Shown: piece by piece, positions 25,188 through 36,296 of the stretch
How positions within the stretch are numbered: position 1 is the stretch's first letter
Layout of the letters: each line of letters starts with the position of its first letter
Assembly (NCBI RefSeq): GCF_001613145.1
Contig: NZ_BDBU01000006.1
Span: forward strand, 62,001-126,000
Direction: 5' to 3'
DNA from: Nocardia jejuensis NBRC 103114
GTDB lineage: Bacteria > Actinomycetota > Actinomycetes > Mycobacteriales > Mycobacteriaceae
DNA length: 64,000 nt
Program-made: the position numbers and the translations under genes
Notes under the pieces: model-generated
The model's input: the letters and a program-made list of their open reading frames with translations, nothing else
Database searches by the model: none
What the model was told of the DNA's origin: nothing

Positions 25188-25904
25188 ATGTTCGAGACCG
25201 GGTTCGAGAAGGCGGTCGTCTCACTGCTCGACAACGGAGCCCAGGTGCAAGCGCCTGCGGTCACGAAGTACGTCGGGAAGCTGCGGAACTCCCATCCGGG
25301 CGAGTCACCCGCGCAGATCATCGCCCGGATCGAGAAGCTGTACCTGAACACCGTGACCGGCAGCGGTACCGCGGTGGGCGCGACGGCGGCCGTTCCGGGT
25401 GTGGGCACCGTGGCCGCGCTGGCCGCGATGAGCGCCGAGACCGCGTTCTTCCTGGAGGCGTCGGCGGTGTTCGCGCTGGCCGTGGCCGCCGTGCACGGCG
25501 TCGCGCCGGAGGACAAGGAGCGCCGCCGCGCGCTGGTGCTCGGCATCGTGCTGGGCGAGAGCGGCAAGCAGATCATCCAGAAGAGCGTCGGCAGCTCCGC
25601 CAAGAACTGGGGCACCCTGCTGACCAACAAGATCCCCGGCATCAACGCCATGAACGATTCGCTGCTCAAGCGACTGCTGGTGCAGTTCATCGCCAAGCGC
25701 AGCGCGCTCATGGTCGGCAAGGTGATCCCGGCCGGAATCGGCGCGGCCATCGGCGGTTTCGGCAACCGGGCCATCGGCCGCGGCGTGGTCGACAACTCGC
25801 GCAAGGCTTTCGGGCCGCCGCCGTCGGTCTGGCCGCAGCCGCTGGTCATCGACGCCACCCCGTTTCCCGCCGTGGAAGCCACCCCCAAGAAGCAGAAGTC
25901 GTGA
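25188..25904 (+). CDS. Hypothetical protein with Gly-rich hydrophobic segments, linked to an ABC exporter
   Basis: The ATG at 25188 lies eight bases after AGGGG and gives 238 residues. Residues about 58-90 form a Gly/Ala-rich hydrophobic stretch (GTAVGATAAVPGVGTVAALAAM) and a second, VIPAGIGAAIGGFGNRAIGRG, follows; both resemble glycine-zipper helices found in EcsC-like proteins and small membrane-inserting proteins. The C-terminus is Pro-rich and basic. The stop overlaps the GTG start of the ABC ATPase (GTGA), implying translational coupling, so it probably works with that transporter. I do not recognise a firm family; EcsC-like is a tentative reading. Confidence 0.7.
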   Translation: MFETGFEKAVVSLLDNGAQVQAPAVTKYVGKLRNSHPGESPAQIIARIEKLYLNTVTGSGTAVGATAAVPGVGTVAALAAMSAETAFFLEASAVFALAVAAVHGVAPEDKERRRALVLGIVLGESGKQIIQKSVGSSAKNWGTLLTNKIPGINAMNDSLLKRLLVQFIAKRSALMVGKVIPAGIGAAIGGFGNRAIGRGVVDNSRKAFGPPPSVWPQPLVIDATPFPAVEATPKKQKS

Positions 25905-26848
25905 GCCAGGCGCGGCCGCTCGCCTTCGCGGTGGGCGGACTCACCAAGACCTTCGAGACCACCACCGTGGTCGACGATGTGAGTTTCGTGGTGCCCGCGG
26001 GCAAGGTGGCCGCGCTGGTCGGACCGTCCGGCGCGGGTAAGACCACCGTGCTGCGCATGCTGCTGGGCCAGCTCGAACCGACCTCCGGCACCGCGAGCGT
26101 GGGCGGTCCCGGCTCCGGTGCGAGCCGGACCGGGCAGGTGGTCGGCGCGATGCTCTCCCCCCGCGGCCTGCATCCGGCCCGCACCGTACGCGCGCAGCTG
26201 CGGGTATTCGCCGCTGCCGCAGGGGTTTCCGATGCGCGGGTGGAGGAACTGCTACGACTGGTCCGGCTGGACACGCTGGCCGATCAGCGGGTCGGCGGGC
26301 TCACCGAGGCCGTGCGCACTCGCGTGGCGCTGGCGGTGGCGCTGCTGGGCGACCCGCCGCTGCTGATGCTGGACGATCCGGCCGCCGGGCTCGACGCCGC
26401 GGAAAGCGTGTGGCTGAACGAATTCCTGCACTCGCATGCCCGGCGTGGCGGCACGGTGCTGCTCACCTCGCGCACACTGAGCACGGTGCTGCCCGTCGCC
26501 GACGAGTTGATCGTCCTGGATCACGGCCGAATCGTGTTCCAGGGCAGTCCCGCTCGCCTGCGGCGCGGCCATCCCGACCGGCTGCTGGTGAAATCCTCCA
26601 GCCCCATCGCGCTGGCCACCACCCTCGCCGCTCACGGTTTCACCGACGCGGTCATGCGCCCCGACGGCCGCCTCGCGGTCGCCGAAACCTCGCTCGCCCA
26701 ACTGGAATCCGCCGCCTCCGCCGCGCGCGTCCAGCTCACCGAGATCACCCCCGAACACATTCACCCCGATCAGGTCCTGGCGGCCCTCACCCGTCCCCCG
26801 GCCGCACCCGCGTACCACTCCCCCGCCCCCTACGGAACGCCCCGTTGA
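25901..26848 (+). CDS. ABC transporter ATP-binding protein
   Basis: GTG 25901 overlaps the preceding stop. The 315-residue ATPase has Walker A GPSGAGKTT, a Q-loop region lacking the usual Gln context, and Walker B LLMLDDPAAGLD. The signature LSGGQ is degenerate (GLTEAVRTRVALA) and the catalytic Glu after Walker B is Asp. These departures are common in CcmA/antibiotic-type exporter ATPases of actinobacteria but are stronger than usual here. A C-terminal extension of about 90 residues follows the H-loop region. With the following permease it forms a two-component exporter of the ABC-2 type. Confidence 0.85.
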   Translation: MSQARPLAFAVGGLTKTFETTTVVDDVSFVVPAGKVAALVGPSGAGKTTVLRMLLGQLEPTSGTASVGGPGSGASRTGQVVGAMLSPRGLHPARTVRAQLRVFAAAAGVSDARVEELLRLVRLDTLADQRVGGLTEAVRTRVALAVALLGDPPLLMLDDPAAGLDAAESVWLNEFLHSHARRGGTVLLTSRTLSTVLPVADELIVLDHGRIVFQGSPARLRRGHPDRLLVKSSSPIALATTLAAHGFTDAVMRPDGRLAVAETSLAQLESAASAARVQLTEITPEHIHPDQVLAALTRPPAAPAYHSPAPYGTPR

Positions 26849-26906
26849 CCACACCGGTCCGCGACACCGTCCAGCGCGGACCGCGGGGACCACGAAAGGA
26901 TGCTCG

Positions 26907-27701
26907 ATGATTCCGACTCTGCCGCCGGTGGTGGCTCGGGCCGCGAATTCCGAAGTGCGGAAGGTTACTTCGCTTCGGGTGTACTGGGCGTTGGCGGCGG
27001 GCGTCGGGGGTGCCGCGGTACTCGCGTTCGTGCTGCTCGGGTTGTCGTACGCGCCGAACGAGGCAAACAAGAAGGACGCGTTCGTATTCGCCGACGGGTG
27101 GGCCGCGACGGCGGTCTCGTGGGCGCTGGTGGTGATCGTGGCGGGTGCGGCGGTCTTCGGGGCGCTGTCCTCCGGGTGGGAGTACCGGTATCGGGGCGTG
27201 GCGGTGAGCGCGCTGTTCACACCGGACCGGAATCTGCTGCTCGGGTCGAAACTGGCTGTGGTGGCGGCTTTCACGCTGGCGGCCGTGCTGGTCACCGAGC
27301 TGCTCGGCGGCCTCGCGCTGTATCTGCTGGGCGGACGGGACACCGCGCCGATCACCATGGGATTCTTCGCGGTGCTGGGCGGAGTGGCGCTGGCGGCGAC
27401 CTGCTGGTCGGTCATCGGCGCGGCACTGGGCTTCCTGCTGCGCTCACCGGTGCGGGCGGTGATCGCGGTGCTGGCTCCGATGGTCGTCGAACCGCTGGTG
27501 TGGATCACGGCGCGGGCCATCGGGTTCGCCGGGTTCGCGACGATACTGCCGGTCTCGGCCACGGTCGGCGCGATCAGTGACGGCAAGTTCGGCGACGGCG
27601 ACTTCTTCGCCCCGGCCCCGGCCGCGATCGTCGTGCTGGTGCTGTGGACGGCGGGCGCGGTCGCCGGAGCCTGGTGGTTCCTGACCCAGCGCGATATCTG
27701 A
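26907..27701 (+). CDS. ABC-2-type transporter permease
   Basis: A 264-residue protein with six hydrophobic segments: about residues 25-47, 68-90, 108-130, 145-170, 178-205 and 235-257. The topology (N-terminal EVRKVTSLRVYWAL motif, cytoplasmic REYRYR-like WEYRYRGVAVSALFTPDR loop) is that of ABC-2 permeases such as those handling peptides or lantibiotics. AAAGGATG precedes the ATG. It is third in the unit with the hypothetical protein and the ATPase, 58 bases after the latter. Substrate unknown. Confidence 0.85.
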   Translation: MIPTLPPVVARAANSEVRKVTSLRVYWALAAGVGGAAVLAFVLLGLSYAPNEANKKDAFVFADGWAATAVSWALVVIVAGAAVFGALSSGWEYRYRGVAVSALFTPDRNLLLGSKLAVVAAFTLAAVLVTELLGGLALYLLGGRDTAPITMGFFAVLGGVALAATCWSVIGAALGFLLRSPVRAVIAVLAPMVVEPLVWITARAIGFAGFATILPVSATVGAISDGKFGDGDFFAPAPAAIVVLVLWTAGAVAGAWWFLTQRDI

Positions 27702-27765
27702 ACCGGTTCCTGCGGCACCGCCCACCCGCCGATCGGCGACGCGCACCGGGCAGGCCCGTTCGGGA

Positions 27766-28305
27766 TCAGTCGGCGGTGCGCCCCGCGAAGAGGCGACGCC
27801 AGACCTCGTGATCGGTGCGCGGGCCACCGGTGGTGTCCGATCCGTACCTCGCCATCAGCGCCGGGATGTCCAGCGGCATCGAGGGCGCGGTGAGGTTCCG
27901 CAGTTCGGCTTCGACCGCGTCGTCCGGCACCAGCCAGCAGACCTCGAATTCGATGCCGTCCGGGTCGGCGGCGTACAGCGCCTTGGTCGAGCCGTGATCG
28001 GACGCGCCGGTCAGCGCGCCCGCCGCCACCAGCGATTCCCGGATGCGCTGTAGCTCGTCGAGGGTGTCCACCTCCCACGCCAGGTGGTAGAGGCCGACCC
28101 TTCCGGTGCGATGGCCGGCCGAGGGATCCGGCGACTGGAAAAGACCCAGGTCGTGATCGTTCGCCGAACCCGCGGCCTGCAGGAACGCCCCACCCGGAAA
28201 CCCGCCCGGTAGTTTCCGGAAGCCGAGCACCTGCTCGTAGAAGGCCACCGATCGCTCCAGATCGGAGACGAACAGCACGGCGTGATTGAGACGCTGGATC
28301 GGCAT
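27766..28305 (-). CDS. Extradiol dioxygenase-like VOC protein
   Basis: A 179-residue VOC protein starting at ATG 28305. Candidate metal ligands are H8 (RLNHAVLFV), the His of YHLAWEVD and the Glu of GIEFEV, matching the 2-His-1-carboxylate triad of ring-cleavage dioxygenases. A 35-residue C-terminal extension (DIPALMARYGSDTTGG to RRLFAGRTAD) goes beyond the VOC domain. Function could be catechol cleavage or glyoxalase-type chemistry; nothing nearby supports an aromatic pathway. It is convergent with the permease and divergent from the double ABC exporter. Confidence 0.82.
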   Translation of the reverse strand: MPIQRLNHAVLFVSDLERSVAFYEQVLGFRKLPGGFPGGAFLQAAGSANDHDLGLFQSPDPSAGHRTGRVGLYHLAWEVDTLDELQRIRESLVAAGALTGASDHGSTKALYAADPDGIEFEVCWLVPDDAVEAELRNLTAPSMPLDIPALMARYGSDTTGGPRTDHEVWRRLFAGRTAD

Positions 28306-28484
28306 GGGAGCGACTCCGTTTCGATGATCGGTGACATCCAACAGACCACGCCCGGGCCACCCCGCACAACCGGAGTCCCGTTCTCGCACCCCGCCACGCG
28401 GACAGCAGGCACATTCCGGCGACATCACCCCCTCGCGTGGTTCGCGGGAACAAATAGGGGGTGGGCCGGTCGTTATCGTCGTAG

Positions 28485-31400
28485 ATGAGTGTGAGCGAGG
28501 GGGACGTGACGGTGCAGGTGCGCGAGGCGGAGGCGACGACGCCCGGATGGATTCGGCGGCTGTGGGAACGGGCCAGGACCCATCCGCGGGTGCTGGCCGG
28601 AATCGGTGCGGCGGTCGTGCTGGGCGCACTGGTCGAGGTGACCGGTCCGCTGCTGGCCAAGCGCGCGCTGGACGGCGCGACCGCGGGCGATACCGCGATC
28701 ATCGCGACGATGGCCTGGCTGCTCGGGCTGCTGGCGGTCGGCCGATTCCTGGCCAGCTACGGGCGGCGCATGCTCGCCGGTCGCCTCGCCCTCAATGTGC
28801 AACACGAACTGCGCGTGGATCTGCTGGGTTCGCTGCAGCGGCTGGACGGCCCGGGCCAGGACACCCTGCGGACCGGGCAGGTGGTGTCCCGCTCGATCAG
28901 CGATCTGACCATGGTGCAGGGTCTGCTGGCGATGGGTCCGTGGTCCGCGGTGGCCGGGCTGCAGTTCGTGCTCGCCGCCGTGGTGATGCTGTGGCTGTCC
29001 CCGCTGCTGGCCGCGGCCGCGCTGTTGACCGTTCCGGCGCTGGCGCTGGTGGTGTTCAAGGTGCGCCCCCGGCTGTACGCGGCCACCTGGTCGGCGCAAC
29101 AGCGCGCGGCGGATCTGGCGCAGCACGTCGAGGAGACCATCACCGGCGTACGTGTGGTGAAGGGCTTCGGGCAGGAAGCCCGAATGGTGGACCTGCTCGA
29201 GGGGCACGGTCGCCGGCTGTACTCCGAGCGCATGCGCGCGGCCCGGATCGATTCGAGGTTCTCGCCCACCCTGTCCGCGATCCCCCAGGCCGGGCTGGTG
29301 GCTGTGATCGCGCTCGGTGGCGCGCTGGCGTTGCACGGCAACATCGGACTGGGCACCTTCCTGGCCTTCACCGCCTACGTCTCCACCCTGTCCAACTCCG
29401 CCCGCACCATGTCGATGGTGATCGTGATGGCCCAGCTCACCCGGGCGGCCGCCGAGCGCGTGAACCAGGTCATCGACAGCGCCCCCGAGCGCACCGACCC
29501 GGAGCATCCGGTCGCTCTGCCGGCCGGGCCGCTCGGTATCGAAATCGACGGTCTGAGTTTCGGTTTCACCACCGATCAGCCGGTGCTGCACGACTTCGAT
29601 CTGACCATCGCCCCCGGTGAGACGGTCGCGATCATCGGCCCCGCGGGCTCGGGCAAGTCCACCCTGTCACTGCTGCTCCCGCGCTTCTACACCCCGGACT
29701 CCGGCCGGATCACCCTGTACGGCAACGACTCCCACGCCGACATCGCCGACCTGCGCGCGGTCGACCTGCGCGCGGCCATCGGCGTCGTCTTCGACGAGGC
29801 CTTCCTGCTCTCGGACACCATCTCCGCGAATATCGCGCTCGGCCGCCCCGAGGCCACCGAGGCCGAAATCCACACCGCCGCACGGCAGGCCGCGGCCCAC
29901 GAGTTCATCGAAGAGCTTCCCGACGGCTACGACACCGTCGTCGGCGAACGCGGCCTGACCCTGTCCGGCGGTCAGCGTCAGCGCATCGCCCTGGCCCGCA
30001 CCCTGCTGGCCGACCCTCGCATCCTCGTCCTGGACGACGCCACCTCCGCCGTCGACGCGGTCACCGAGGCCGCCATCTTCGACGCCCTCCCCACCACCAC
30101 CCCCCGCACCACCCTGATCCTGGCCCATCGCGAATCCACCCTCACCCACGCCGACCGCGTGATCCGCCTCCCCGGACCGGTATCCACACCGCCGATCCCG
30201 CCGCGCGGCGAGTCGGCCGACCTCGCGGCCGCCGACCCGACGGTGGATGTCGATACGCCGCAGGAGGTTCGACGGGTGCTGGGACATCTGCCCCCGGCCG
30301 ATGAGCCGCCGCGGATGGACGACGCGGCACTGCGCGAGCCCGATCCGGGCTTCCGGTTGAGCCGGGCATTGCGGCTGGTGAAGTGGCTGGTGGCGGGGAC
30401 GATCGCGCTGCTGTCGCTGGAAGCCCTTGCGAGCGTGGGCTTTCCGTCCATCGTGCGGTATGCGATGGATTCGGGTGTCGGGCAGCGGGACGGGTGGGCG
30501 CTGGCCCGCGCGGCCGTGTTCGGCGCCCTGCTGGTCGGCGTGGGCTGGGTGGTCGCGGCGACCGCGCTGATGTGGGCGTCCCGAGCCGGGGAGCGGCTGC
30601 TCTACGGCTTGCGGGTGCGCAGCTACGCGCATCTGCAGCGGCTCGGGCTGGACTTCTACGAGCGAGAACTGTCCGGCCGCATCATGACCCGGATGACCAC
30701 GGATATCGACGCCCTGTCGACCTTCCTGCAGACCGGCGTCCCGGACGCGCTGATCAGCCTGCTCATGGTCGCCGGAATCGCGGTGGCGCTGTTGGTGATC
30801 GACCCGCAGCTGGCCCTGGTGGTGTTCGTGACGCTGCCGCCGCTGCTGCTGGCCACCTGGTGGTTCCGCAAGGTCTCCGACGCCGCGTACACCGAGTCCA
30901 GAGAGCACGCCGCCACCGTGAACGGCGACTTCGCCGAGAACGTGGCGGGACTGCGCGTGGTGCAGGCCAATCGGCACGAGGAGCTCGCGGCCGACCGCTT
31001 CGCCGAATACTCCGGCCGCTACCGGGACAGCCGGATGCGCGCGCAGCGGGCGATCTCGGTGTTCTTCGCCTTCATCGGCGCATGGGCGGATCTGGCCTTG
31101 GCGGCGGTGGTGTTCGTGGGCGCGTGGTCGGTGGCGCACGGGACCACCACGGCGGGCACGCTGGTCGCGTTCGTGCTGTATCTGGAATTGCTGTTCGGGC
31201 CGATCCATCAGCTCTCGCAGTTGTTCGACGGGTATCAGCAGGCGCGAGTCGGGTTGCGGCGCATCGGGGAACTGTTGCGCACCAAGTCCTCGATCGCCCC
31301 GGATCCGATCGACCCGGTGCGGATCCAGGACCGGCTGCGCGCGGAGGTGGCGTTCGAGGACGTGCGGTTCCGATACCCCGGCGCCAATCGCCCGGCCCTC

Positions 31401-32267
31401 GACGGTGTGAGTCTGCGAATCCCGCAGGGCAGCAGCCTGGCTCTGGTCGGCCCGACCGGCGCGGGCAAGTCGACCATCGTGAAACTGCTGGCCAGGCTCT
31501 ACGACATGCCTCGACCGGAACACGATCCACTGCTCGAATCCACCGGCGCGAGTCGGGAATCCGATCCGGGTGACGTGAATCACGTTTCTCGCACAACTGT
31601 CGAATCGGTCGAATCCACCGATTCCCATGATCACGGCGACATTCCGGCACACACCGGATCGATCCGGGTCGGCGGCGTGGATATCCGTGATTACCAGCTC
31701 TCCGACTTCCGTTCCCGGCTGGGTGTGGTGCCTCAGGAAGCTCACTTGTTCACCGGAGACATCGCCAGCAACATTGCATTTGGCAAACCTTTTGCGACAT
31801 CTGCGGAGATCGACGCGGCGGCCGCGGCGGTGGGTGCGCTGGAATCGATCGCCGCATTACCGCTGGGAATGCGGCAACCGGTCGGCGAGCGGGGTCGCGG
31901 ACTCTCGGCCGGGCAACGCCAGCTGGTCGCGCTGGCGCGCGCGGAACTGGTCCAGCCGGACCTGCTGCTGCTCGATGAGGCGACCGCGGTCCTGGACCCG
32001 CAGGCCGAGGCATCGGTGCTGGTAGCAGCAGAATCGGTGACGCAGGGCCGGACCGCGGTGATCGTCGCGCACCGGTTGGCCACGGCCGCGCAGGCCGATC
32101 GGATCGCCGTTGTGGAACACGGCCGAATCGCCGAAATCGGCACTCATGAAGAACTGCTATCGAACGAAGGGCCGTACTCCCGCCTGTGGGCTGCGGCACG
32201 GGCCACGGAAGGAATATTCTCGATCCAGGACGAGTCGTCACGAGAAGGTGTGCCCACTCGGTGGTAG
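28485..32267 (+). CDS. Fused double ABC multidrug exporter (Rv0194-like)
   Basis: A 1260-residue TMD-NBD-TMD-NBD protein. The first TM domain spans about residues 36-330, NBD1 has Walker [10 protein letters not shown] (385-393), LSGGQRQR (from 493) and Walker B ILVLDD (D517, D518). NBD2 has GPTGAGKST (from 989), LSAGQRQ and [12 protein letters not shown]. So NBD1 carries Asp in place of the catalytic Glu, while NBD2 is canonical, as in asymmetric exporters with one dead site. NBD2 contains an inserted Asp/Ser/His-rich stretch at about 1009-1055. The architecture and size match Mtb Rv0194, which exports several drugs; the substrate here is inferred only. It is monocistronic, ending 131 bases before kgd. 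Confidence 0.9.
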   Translation: MSVSEGDVTVQVREAEATTPGWIRRLWERARTHPRVLAGIGAAVVLGALVEVTGPLLAKRALDGATAGDTAIIATMAWLLGLLAVGRFLASYGRRMLAGRLALNVQHELRVDLLGSLQRLDGPGQDTLRTGQVVSRSISDLTMVQGLLAMGPWSAVAGLQFVLAAVVMLWLSPLLAAAALLTVPALALVVFKVRPRLYAATWSAQQRAADLAQHVEETITGVRVVKGFGQEARMVDLLEGHGRRLYSERMRAARIDSRFSPTLSAIPQAGLVAVIALGGALALHGNIGLGTFLAFTAYVSTLSNSARTMSMVIVMAQLTRAAAERVNQVIDSAPERTDPEHPVALPAGPLGIEIDGLSFGFTTDQPVLHDFDLTIAPGETVAIIGPAGSGKSTLSLLLPRFYTPDSGRITLYGNDSHADIADLRAVDLRAAIGVVFDEAFLLSDTISANIALGRPEATEAEIHTAARQAAAHEFIEELPDGYDTVVGERGLTLSGGQRQRIALARTLLADPRILVLDDATSAVDAVTEAAIFDALPTTTPRTTLILAHRESTLTHADRVIRLPGPVSTPPIPPRGESADLAAADPTVDVDTPQEVRRVLGHLPPADEPPRMDDAALREPDPGFRLSRALRLVKWLVAGTIALLSLEALASVGFPSIVRYAMDSGVGQRDGWALARAAVFGALLVGVGWVVAATALMWASRAGERLLYGLRVRSYAHLQRLGLDFYERELSGRIMTRMTTDIDALSTFLQTGVPDALISLLMVAGIAVALLVIDPQLALVVFVTLPPLLLATWWFRKVSDAAYTESREHAATVNGDFAENVAGLRVVQANRHEELAADRFAEYSGRYRDSRMRAQRAISVFFAFIGAWADLALAAVVFVGAWSVAHGTTTAGTLVAFVLYLELLFGPIHQLSQLFDGYQQARVGLRRIGELLRTKSSIAPDPIDPVRIQDRLRAEVAFEDVRFRYPGANRPALDGVSLRIPQGSSLALVGPTGAGKSTIVKLLARLYDMPRPEHDPLLESTGASRESDPGDVNHVSRTTVESVESTDSHDHGDIPAHTGSIRVGGVDIRDYQLSDFRSRLGVVPQEAHLFTGDIASNIAFGKPFATSAEIDAAAAAVGALESIAALPLGMRQPVGERGRGLSAGQRQLVALARAELVQPDLLLLDEATAVLDPQAEASVLVAAESVTQGRTAVIVAHRLATAAQADRIAVVEHGRIAEIGTHEELLSNEGPYSRLWAAARATEGIFSIQDESSREGVPTRW

Positions 32268-32398
32268 CCATGCCCAGCGGCAAACTGCGATGGGCATATC
32301 CTCAGTGGGGGCGCATCGGCGCGCATCACGCCGATTACCCGTGCCGGGCACGTCACAAACGTCGCAGCGCGAAGAACGAAATGAGGCGAACACCTGCT

Positions 32399-35300
32399 GT
32401 GAGCAGCTCAACATCCCAGTTCGGACAGAACCAGTGGCTCGTCGACGAGATGTACCAAAAGTACAAGCAAGACCCGTCGTCGGTCGATGAGAGCTGGCAC
32501 GAGTTCCTCGCCGACTACACGCCGGAGAACACCGGCGACGGCAACAACCAGACCGCCGCCGCCTCCGCCTCGGCCGGCGCGGTTCCCGCGCCCGCCGCCG
32601 CACCGGCCTCGGCTCCCAAGGCTCCGGCCGCACCCAAGCCCGCACCTGTCGCCGCCGCGCCCGCCCCGGCACCGGCTCCGGCGAAGGCCCCGGCTCAGGC
32701 GCGCACCCCGCAGACCACCCCCGCTCCCGCTTCGAACGCCGCCCCCACCTCGGGTGGCCCGAAGCCGACCGCGTCGGATGAGACCCGGATCCTGCGCGGT
32801 CCGGCCGCGGCCGTCGTCAAGAACATGTCGGCGTCGCTGACCATCCCGACCGCCACCAGCGTTCGCGCCATCCCGGCGAAGCTGATGATCGACAACCGGC
32901 TGGTCATCAACAACCACCTGGCCCGTACCCGCGGTGGCAAGATCTCCTTCACCCACCTGCTGGGTTACGCCATCGTGCAGGCGATCAAGCCGTTCCCGAA
33001 CATGAACCGGCACTTCGCCGAGGTCGACGGGAAGCCGAATTCGGTGACCCCGGCCCACACCAATCTCGGTCTGGCCATCGACCTTCCGGGCAAGGACGGC
33101 AATCGTTCGCTGGTGGTCGCGGCCATCAAGAACACCGAGGACATGACGTTCGCGCAGTTCCACGGCGCGTACGAGGACATCGTCCGCCGCGCCCGCGACG
33201 GCAAGCTGGGCGCCGACGATTTCTCCGGTGTCACCATTTCGCTGACCAACCCCGGCACCATCGGCACCAACCACTCGGTGCCGCGCCTGATGCAGGGGCA
33301 GGGCGCGATCATCGGCGCCGGCGCGATGGAGTACCCGGCCGAGTTCCAGGGCATGGCCGACGAGCAGCTCGCCGATATCGGCATCGGCAAGCTGATGACG
33401 CTGACCTCGACCTACGACCACCGAATCATTCAGGGTGCGGAGTCCGGCGACTTCCTGCGGACCATCCACAACCTGCTGATCTCGGACGAGTTCTACGACG
33501 AGATCTTCCACGGCATGGGTGTGCCGTACGAGCCGGTGCGCTGGCGCAAGGACATCAAGGAACGCGGGATCGACAAGTCGACCCGGGTCCAGGAGATGAT
33601 CAACGCGTACCGCAACCGCGGTCACCTGATGGCCGACACCGATCCGCTGCGGTTGGTGAAGGACAAGTTCCGCTCGCATCCGGACCTGGATGTCACCCAG
33701 CACGGCCTGACCCTGTGGGATCTGGATCGCGAATTCAATGTCGCGGGCTTCCACGGCCAGGAGCGCATGAAGCTGCGCGACGTGCTGTCCATCCTGCGTG
33801 ACGCGTACTCGCGGCACGTGGGTGTGGAGTACACCCACATCCTCGATCCCGAACAGCTGCAGTGGATTCAGGACCGCGTCGAGCAGAAGCACGCCAAACC
33901 GACTGTCGCGGAACAGAAGTACATTCTGTCCCGGCTGAACGCGGCCGAGGCGTTCGAAACCTTCTTGGCCACCAAGTATGTCGGCCAGAAGCGCTTCTCC
34001 CTCGAGGGCGCCGAAGCCGTCATCCCGATGATGGACGCCGTCATCGATCAGTGCGCCGAGTACGCGCTGGACGAGGTCGTCATCGGCATGCCGCACCGTG
34101 GCCGCCTGAACGTGCTGGCCAATATCGTCGGCAAGCCGTACTCGAAGATCTTCACCGAGTTCGAAGGCAATATGAACCCGGCCGCCACGCACGGCTCGGG
34201 CGACGTGAAGTACCACCTGGGCGCGCAGGGCACCTACATCCAGATGTTCGGCGACAACGACATTCAGGTGTCGCTGACCGCCAACCCGTCGCATCTGGAA
34301 GCGGTCGACCCGGTGCTCGAGGGTCTGGTGCGCGCGAAGCAGGATCTGCTCACCAAGGAAGACATCGTCACCAAGGGTGAAGAGGATCGCAGCTTCTCCG
34401 TGGTGCCGCTGATGCTCCACGGTGACGCGGCGTTCGCGGGTCAGGGTGTGGTGGCCGAGACGCTGAACCTCTCGGGTCTGCGCGGCTACCGCACCGGTGG
34501 CACCGTGCACATCGTGGTGAACAACCAGATCGGCTTCACCACCGCGCCGGAGTTCTCGCGTTCCACCGAATACTCCACCGATATCGCGAAGTTCATCGGT
34601 GCGCCGGTGTTCCACGTGAACGGCGACGATCCGGAAGCCTGCGTGTGGGTCGCGAAGTTCGCGGTCGACTACCGGCAGAAGTTCCGCAAGGACGTCGTCA
34701 TCGACATGATCTGCTACCGCCGTCGCGGCCACAACGAGGGCGACGACCCGTCGATGACGCAGCCGAACATGTACGACGTGATCGACACCAAGCGTTCGGT
34801 GCGAAAGGCGTACACCGAGAGCCTGATCGGCCGTGGCGACATCTCCATGAAGGAGGCCGAGGACGCGCTGCGTGACTACCAGGGTCAGCTGGAGCGCGTG
34901 TTCAACGAGGTCCGCGAACTGGAGAAGTACGTTCCGGAGCCGTCCGAGTCGGTCGAGGACGAGCAGCAGATGCCCGCGTCGGTCGTGACCGCCGTGGACA
35001 AGACGGTGCTGCAGCGCATCGGTGACGCGTTCGTGAACGTGCCCGACGGCTTCAGCGTGCACCCGCGCGTCAAGCCGGTGCTCGAGCGCCGCAAGGAGAT
35101 GTCGTACGAGGGCAAGATCGACTGGGCGTTCGCCGAGCTGCTCGCCTTCGGCACCCTGATCGACGAGGGTCGCGCGGTGCGCCTGACCGGTCAGGATTCG
35201 CGTCGCGGCACCTTCACCCAGCGGCACTCGGTGATCATCGACCGCAAGACCGGTGGCGAGTACACGCCGCTGCACAACATCGGCTCGAAGAACCCCGGCT

Positions 35301-36169
35301 GGTTCGCGGTGCACGATTCGGCGCTGTCGGAGTACGCGGCGGTCGGCTTCGAGTACGGCTACTCGCTCGGCAACACGGACGCACTCGTGTTGTGGGAGGC
35401 GCAGTTCGGTGACTTCGTCAACGGCGCGCAGACCATCATCGACGAGTTCATCTCCTCCGGTGAGGCCAAGTGGGGCCAGCTGTCCGAGGTCGTGCTGCTG
35501 CTGCCGCACGGTCACGAGGGCCAGGGTCCGGACCACACCTCCGGCCGTATCGAGCGCTTCCTGCAGCTGTGTGCCGAGGGTTCGATGACGGTGGCGGTTC
35601 CCTCCACCCCGTCGAACTACTTCCACCTGCTGCGCCGGCACGCTCTGGACGGCATCCGCCGCCCGCTGGTGGTCTTCACCCCGAAGTCCATGCTGCGCAA
35701 CAAGGCTGTGGTCTCGGACGTCGAGGACTTCACCGACAACAAGTTCCGCACCGTGCTCGAGGAACCGACCTACGAGTCCGGCGTCGGTGACCGTTCGAAG
35801 GTCAAGCGGGTCCTGCTGACCTCCGGCAAGATCTACTACGAGCTCGTCGCGGAGAAGCAGAAGAACAACCGCGAGGATGTCGCCATCGTGCGCACCGAGC
35901 AGCTGTACCCGATCCCGAAGTTCCGCCTCAACGAGGCGCTCGAGGGATACGCCAACGCCAGCGATCTGGTGTGGGTCCAGGAAGAGCCCGCCAACCAGGG
36001 CGCCTGGCCGTTCTTCGGCCTGAACCTTCCCGAGATCCTCCCGGCTCGCTTCGGCAAGCTGCGCCGCATCTCCCGCCGCGCCATGTCGGCCCCGTCCTCG
36101 GGTTCGTCCAAGGTGCACGCGGTGGAGCAGCAGGAGATCATCACCGAGGCCTTCGCCCCGACCGCCTGA
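32399..36169 (+). CDS. kgd: Multifunctional 2-oxoglutarate dehydrogenase E1/E2 component (2-oxoglutarate decarboxylase)
   Basis: GTG 32399 gives 1256 residues beginning [22 protein letters not shown], the start of the actinobacterial Kgd/OdhA protein. An Ala/Pro-rich linker (about residues 45-115) is followed by an acyltransferase-like E2 core ending in [16 protein letters not shown] with its active-site His-Asp motif, then the thiamine-diphosphate E1 domain: [33 protein letters not shown], and [26 protein letters not shown]. It decarboxylates 2-oxoglutarate in the TCA cycle and, in mycobacteria, is inhibited by the FHA protein GarA. No lipoyl domain is present, as expected for this fusion. 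A 17-bp terminator follows. Confidence 0.97.
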   Translation: MSSSTSQFGQNQWLVDEMYQKYKQDPSSVDESWHEFLADYTPENTGDGNNQTAAASASAGAVPAPAAAPASAPKAPAAPKPAPVAAAPAPAPAPAKAPAQARTPQTTPAPASNAAPTSGGPKPTASDETRILRGPAAAVVKNMSASLTIPTATSVRAIPAKLMIDNRLVINNHLARTRGGKISFTHLLGYAIVQAIKPFPNMNRHFAEVDGKPNSVTPAHTNLGLAIDLPGKDGNRSLVVAAIKNTEDMTFAQFHGAYEDIVRRARDGKLGADDFSGVTISLTNPGTIGTNHSVPRLMQGQGAIIGAGAMEYPAEFQGMADEQLADIGIGKLMTLTSTYDHRIIQGAESGDFLRTIHNLLISDEFYDEIFHGMGVPYEPVRWRKDIKERGIDKSTRVQEMINAYRNRGHLMADTDPLRLVKDKFRSHPDLDVTQHGLTLWDLDREFNVAGFHGQERMKLRDVLSILRDAYSRHVGVEYTHILDPEQLQWIQDRVEQKHAKPTVAEQKYILSRLNAAEAFETFLATKYVGQKRFSLEGAEAVIPMMDAVIDQCAEYALDEVVIGMPHRGRLNVLANIVGKPYSKIFTEFEGNMNPAATHGSGDVKYHLGAQGTYIQMFGDNDIQVSLTANPSHLEAVDPVLEGLVRAKQDLLTKEDIVTKGEEDRSFSVVPLMLHGDAAFAGQGVVAETLNLSGLRGYRTGGTVHIVVNNQIGFTTAPEFSRSTEYSTDIAKFIGAPVFHVNGDDPEACVWVAKFAVDYRQKFRKDVVIDMICYRRRGHNEGDDPSMTQPNMYDVIDTKRSVRKAYTESLIGRGDISMKEAEDALRDYQGQLERVFNEVRELEKYVPEPSESVEDEQQMPASVVTAVDKTVLQRIGDAFVNVPDGFSVHPRVKPVLERRKEMSYEGKIDWAFAELLAFGTLIDEGRAVRLTGQDSRRGTFTQRHSVIIDRKTGGEYTPLHNIGSKNPGWFAVHDSALSEYAAVGFEYGYSLGNTDALVLWEAQFGDFVNGAQTIIDEFISSGEAKWGQLSEVVLLLPHGHEGQGPDHTSGRIERFLQLCAEGSMTVAVPSTPSNYFHLLRRHALDGIRRPLVVFTPKSMLRNKAVVSDVEDFTDNKFRTVLEEPTYESGVGDRSKVKRVLLTSGKIYYELVAEKQKNNREDVAIVRTEQLYPIPKFRLNEALEGYANASDLVWVQEEPANQGAWPFFGLNLPEILPARFGKLRRISRRAMSAPSSGSSKVHAVEQQEIITEAFAPTA

Positions 36170-36186
36170 TCCCCACCCGCCAGACC

Positions 36187-36224
36187 CCGTAGGGCCGGTC
36201 CTCTCCCGAGGACCGGCCCTACGG
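36187..36224 (+). terminator. Strong hairpin terminator of kgd
   Basis: A 17-bp perfect stem (36187-36203 with 36208-36224) around the loop TCCC, beginning 18 bases after the kgd stop and followed by CGTTT. Confidence 0.85.
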
Positions 36225-36296
36225 CGTTTCCGCGGTCGCGGACAACCGGCATCCCGATAGCCGTCGCAATTCATCGCGAGCTGGGAAGATGGTGGG

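Noticed and set aside
25097..25900. N-terminal extension of the ABC ATPase upstream of 25901
   Set aside because: The extension is Arg/Gly-rich out-of-frame sequence of the preceding gene; GTG 25901 overlaps the upstream stop and starts the conserved domain.
32408..36274. A 1288-codon open frame antisense to kgd
   Set aside because: It mirrors the kgd reading frame, has no SD or recognisable domain, and is a usual product of high-GC codon bias.
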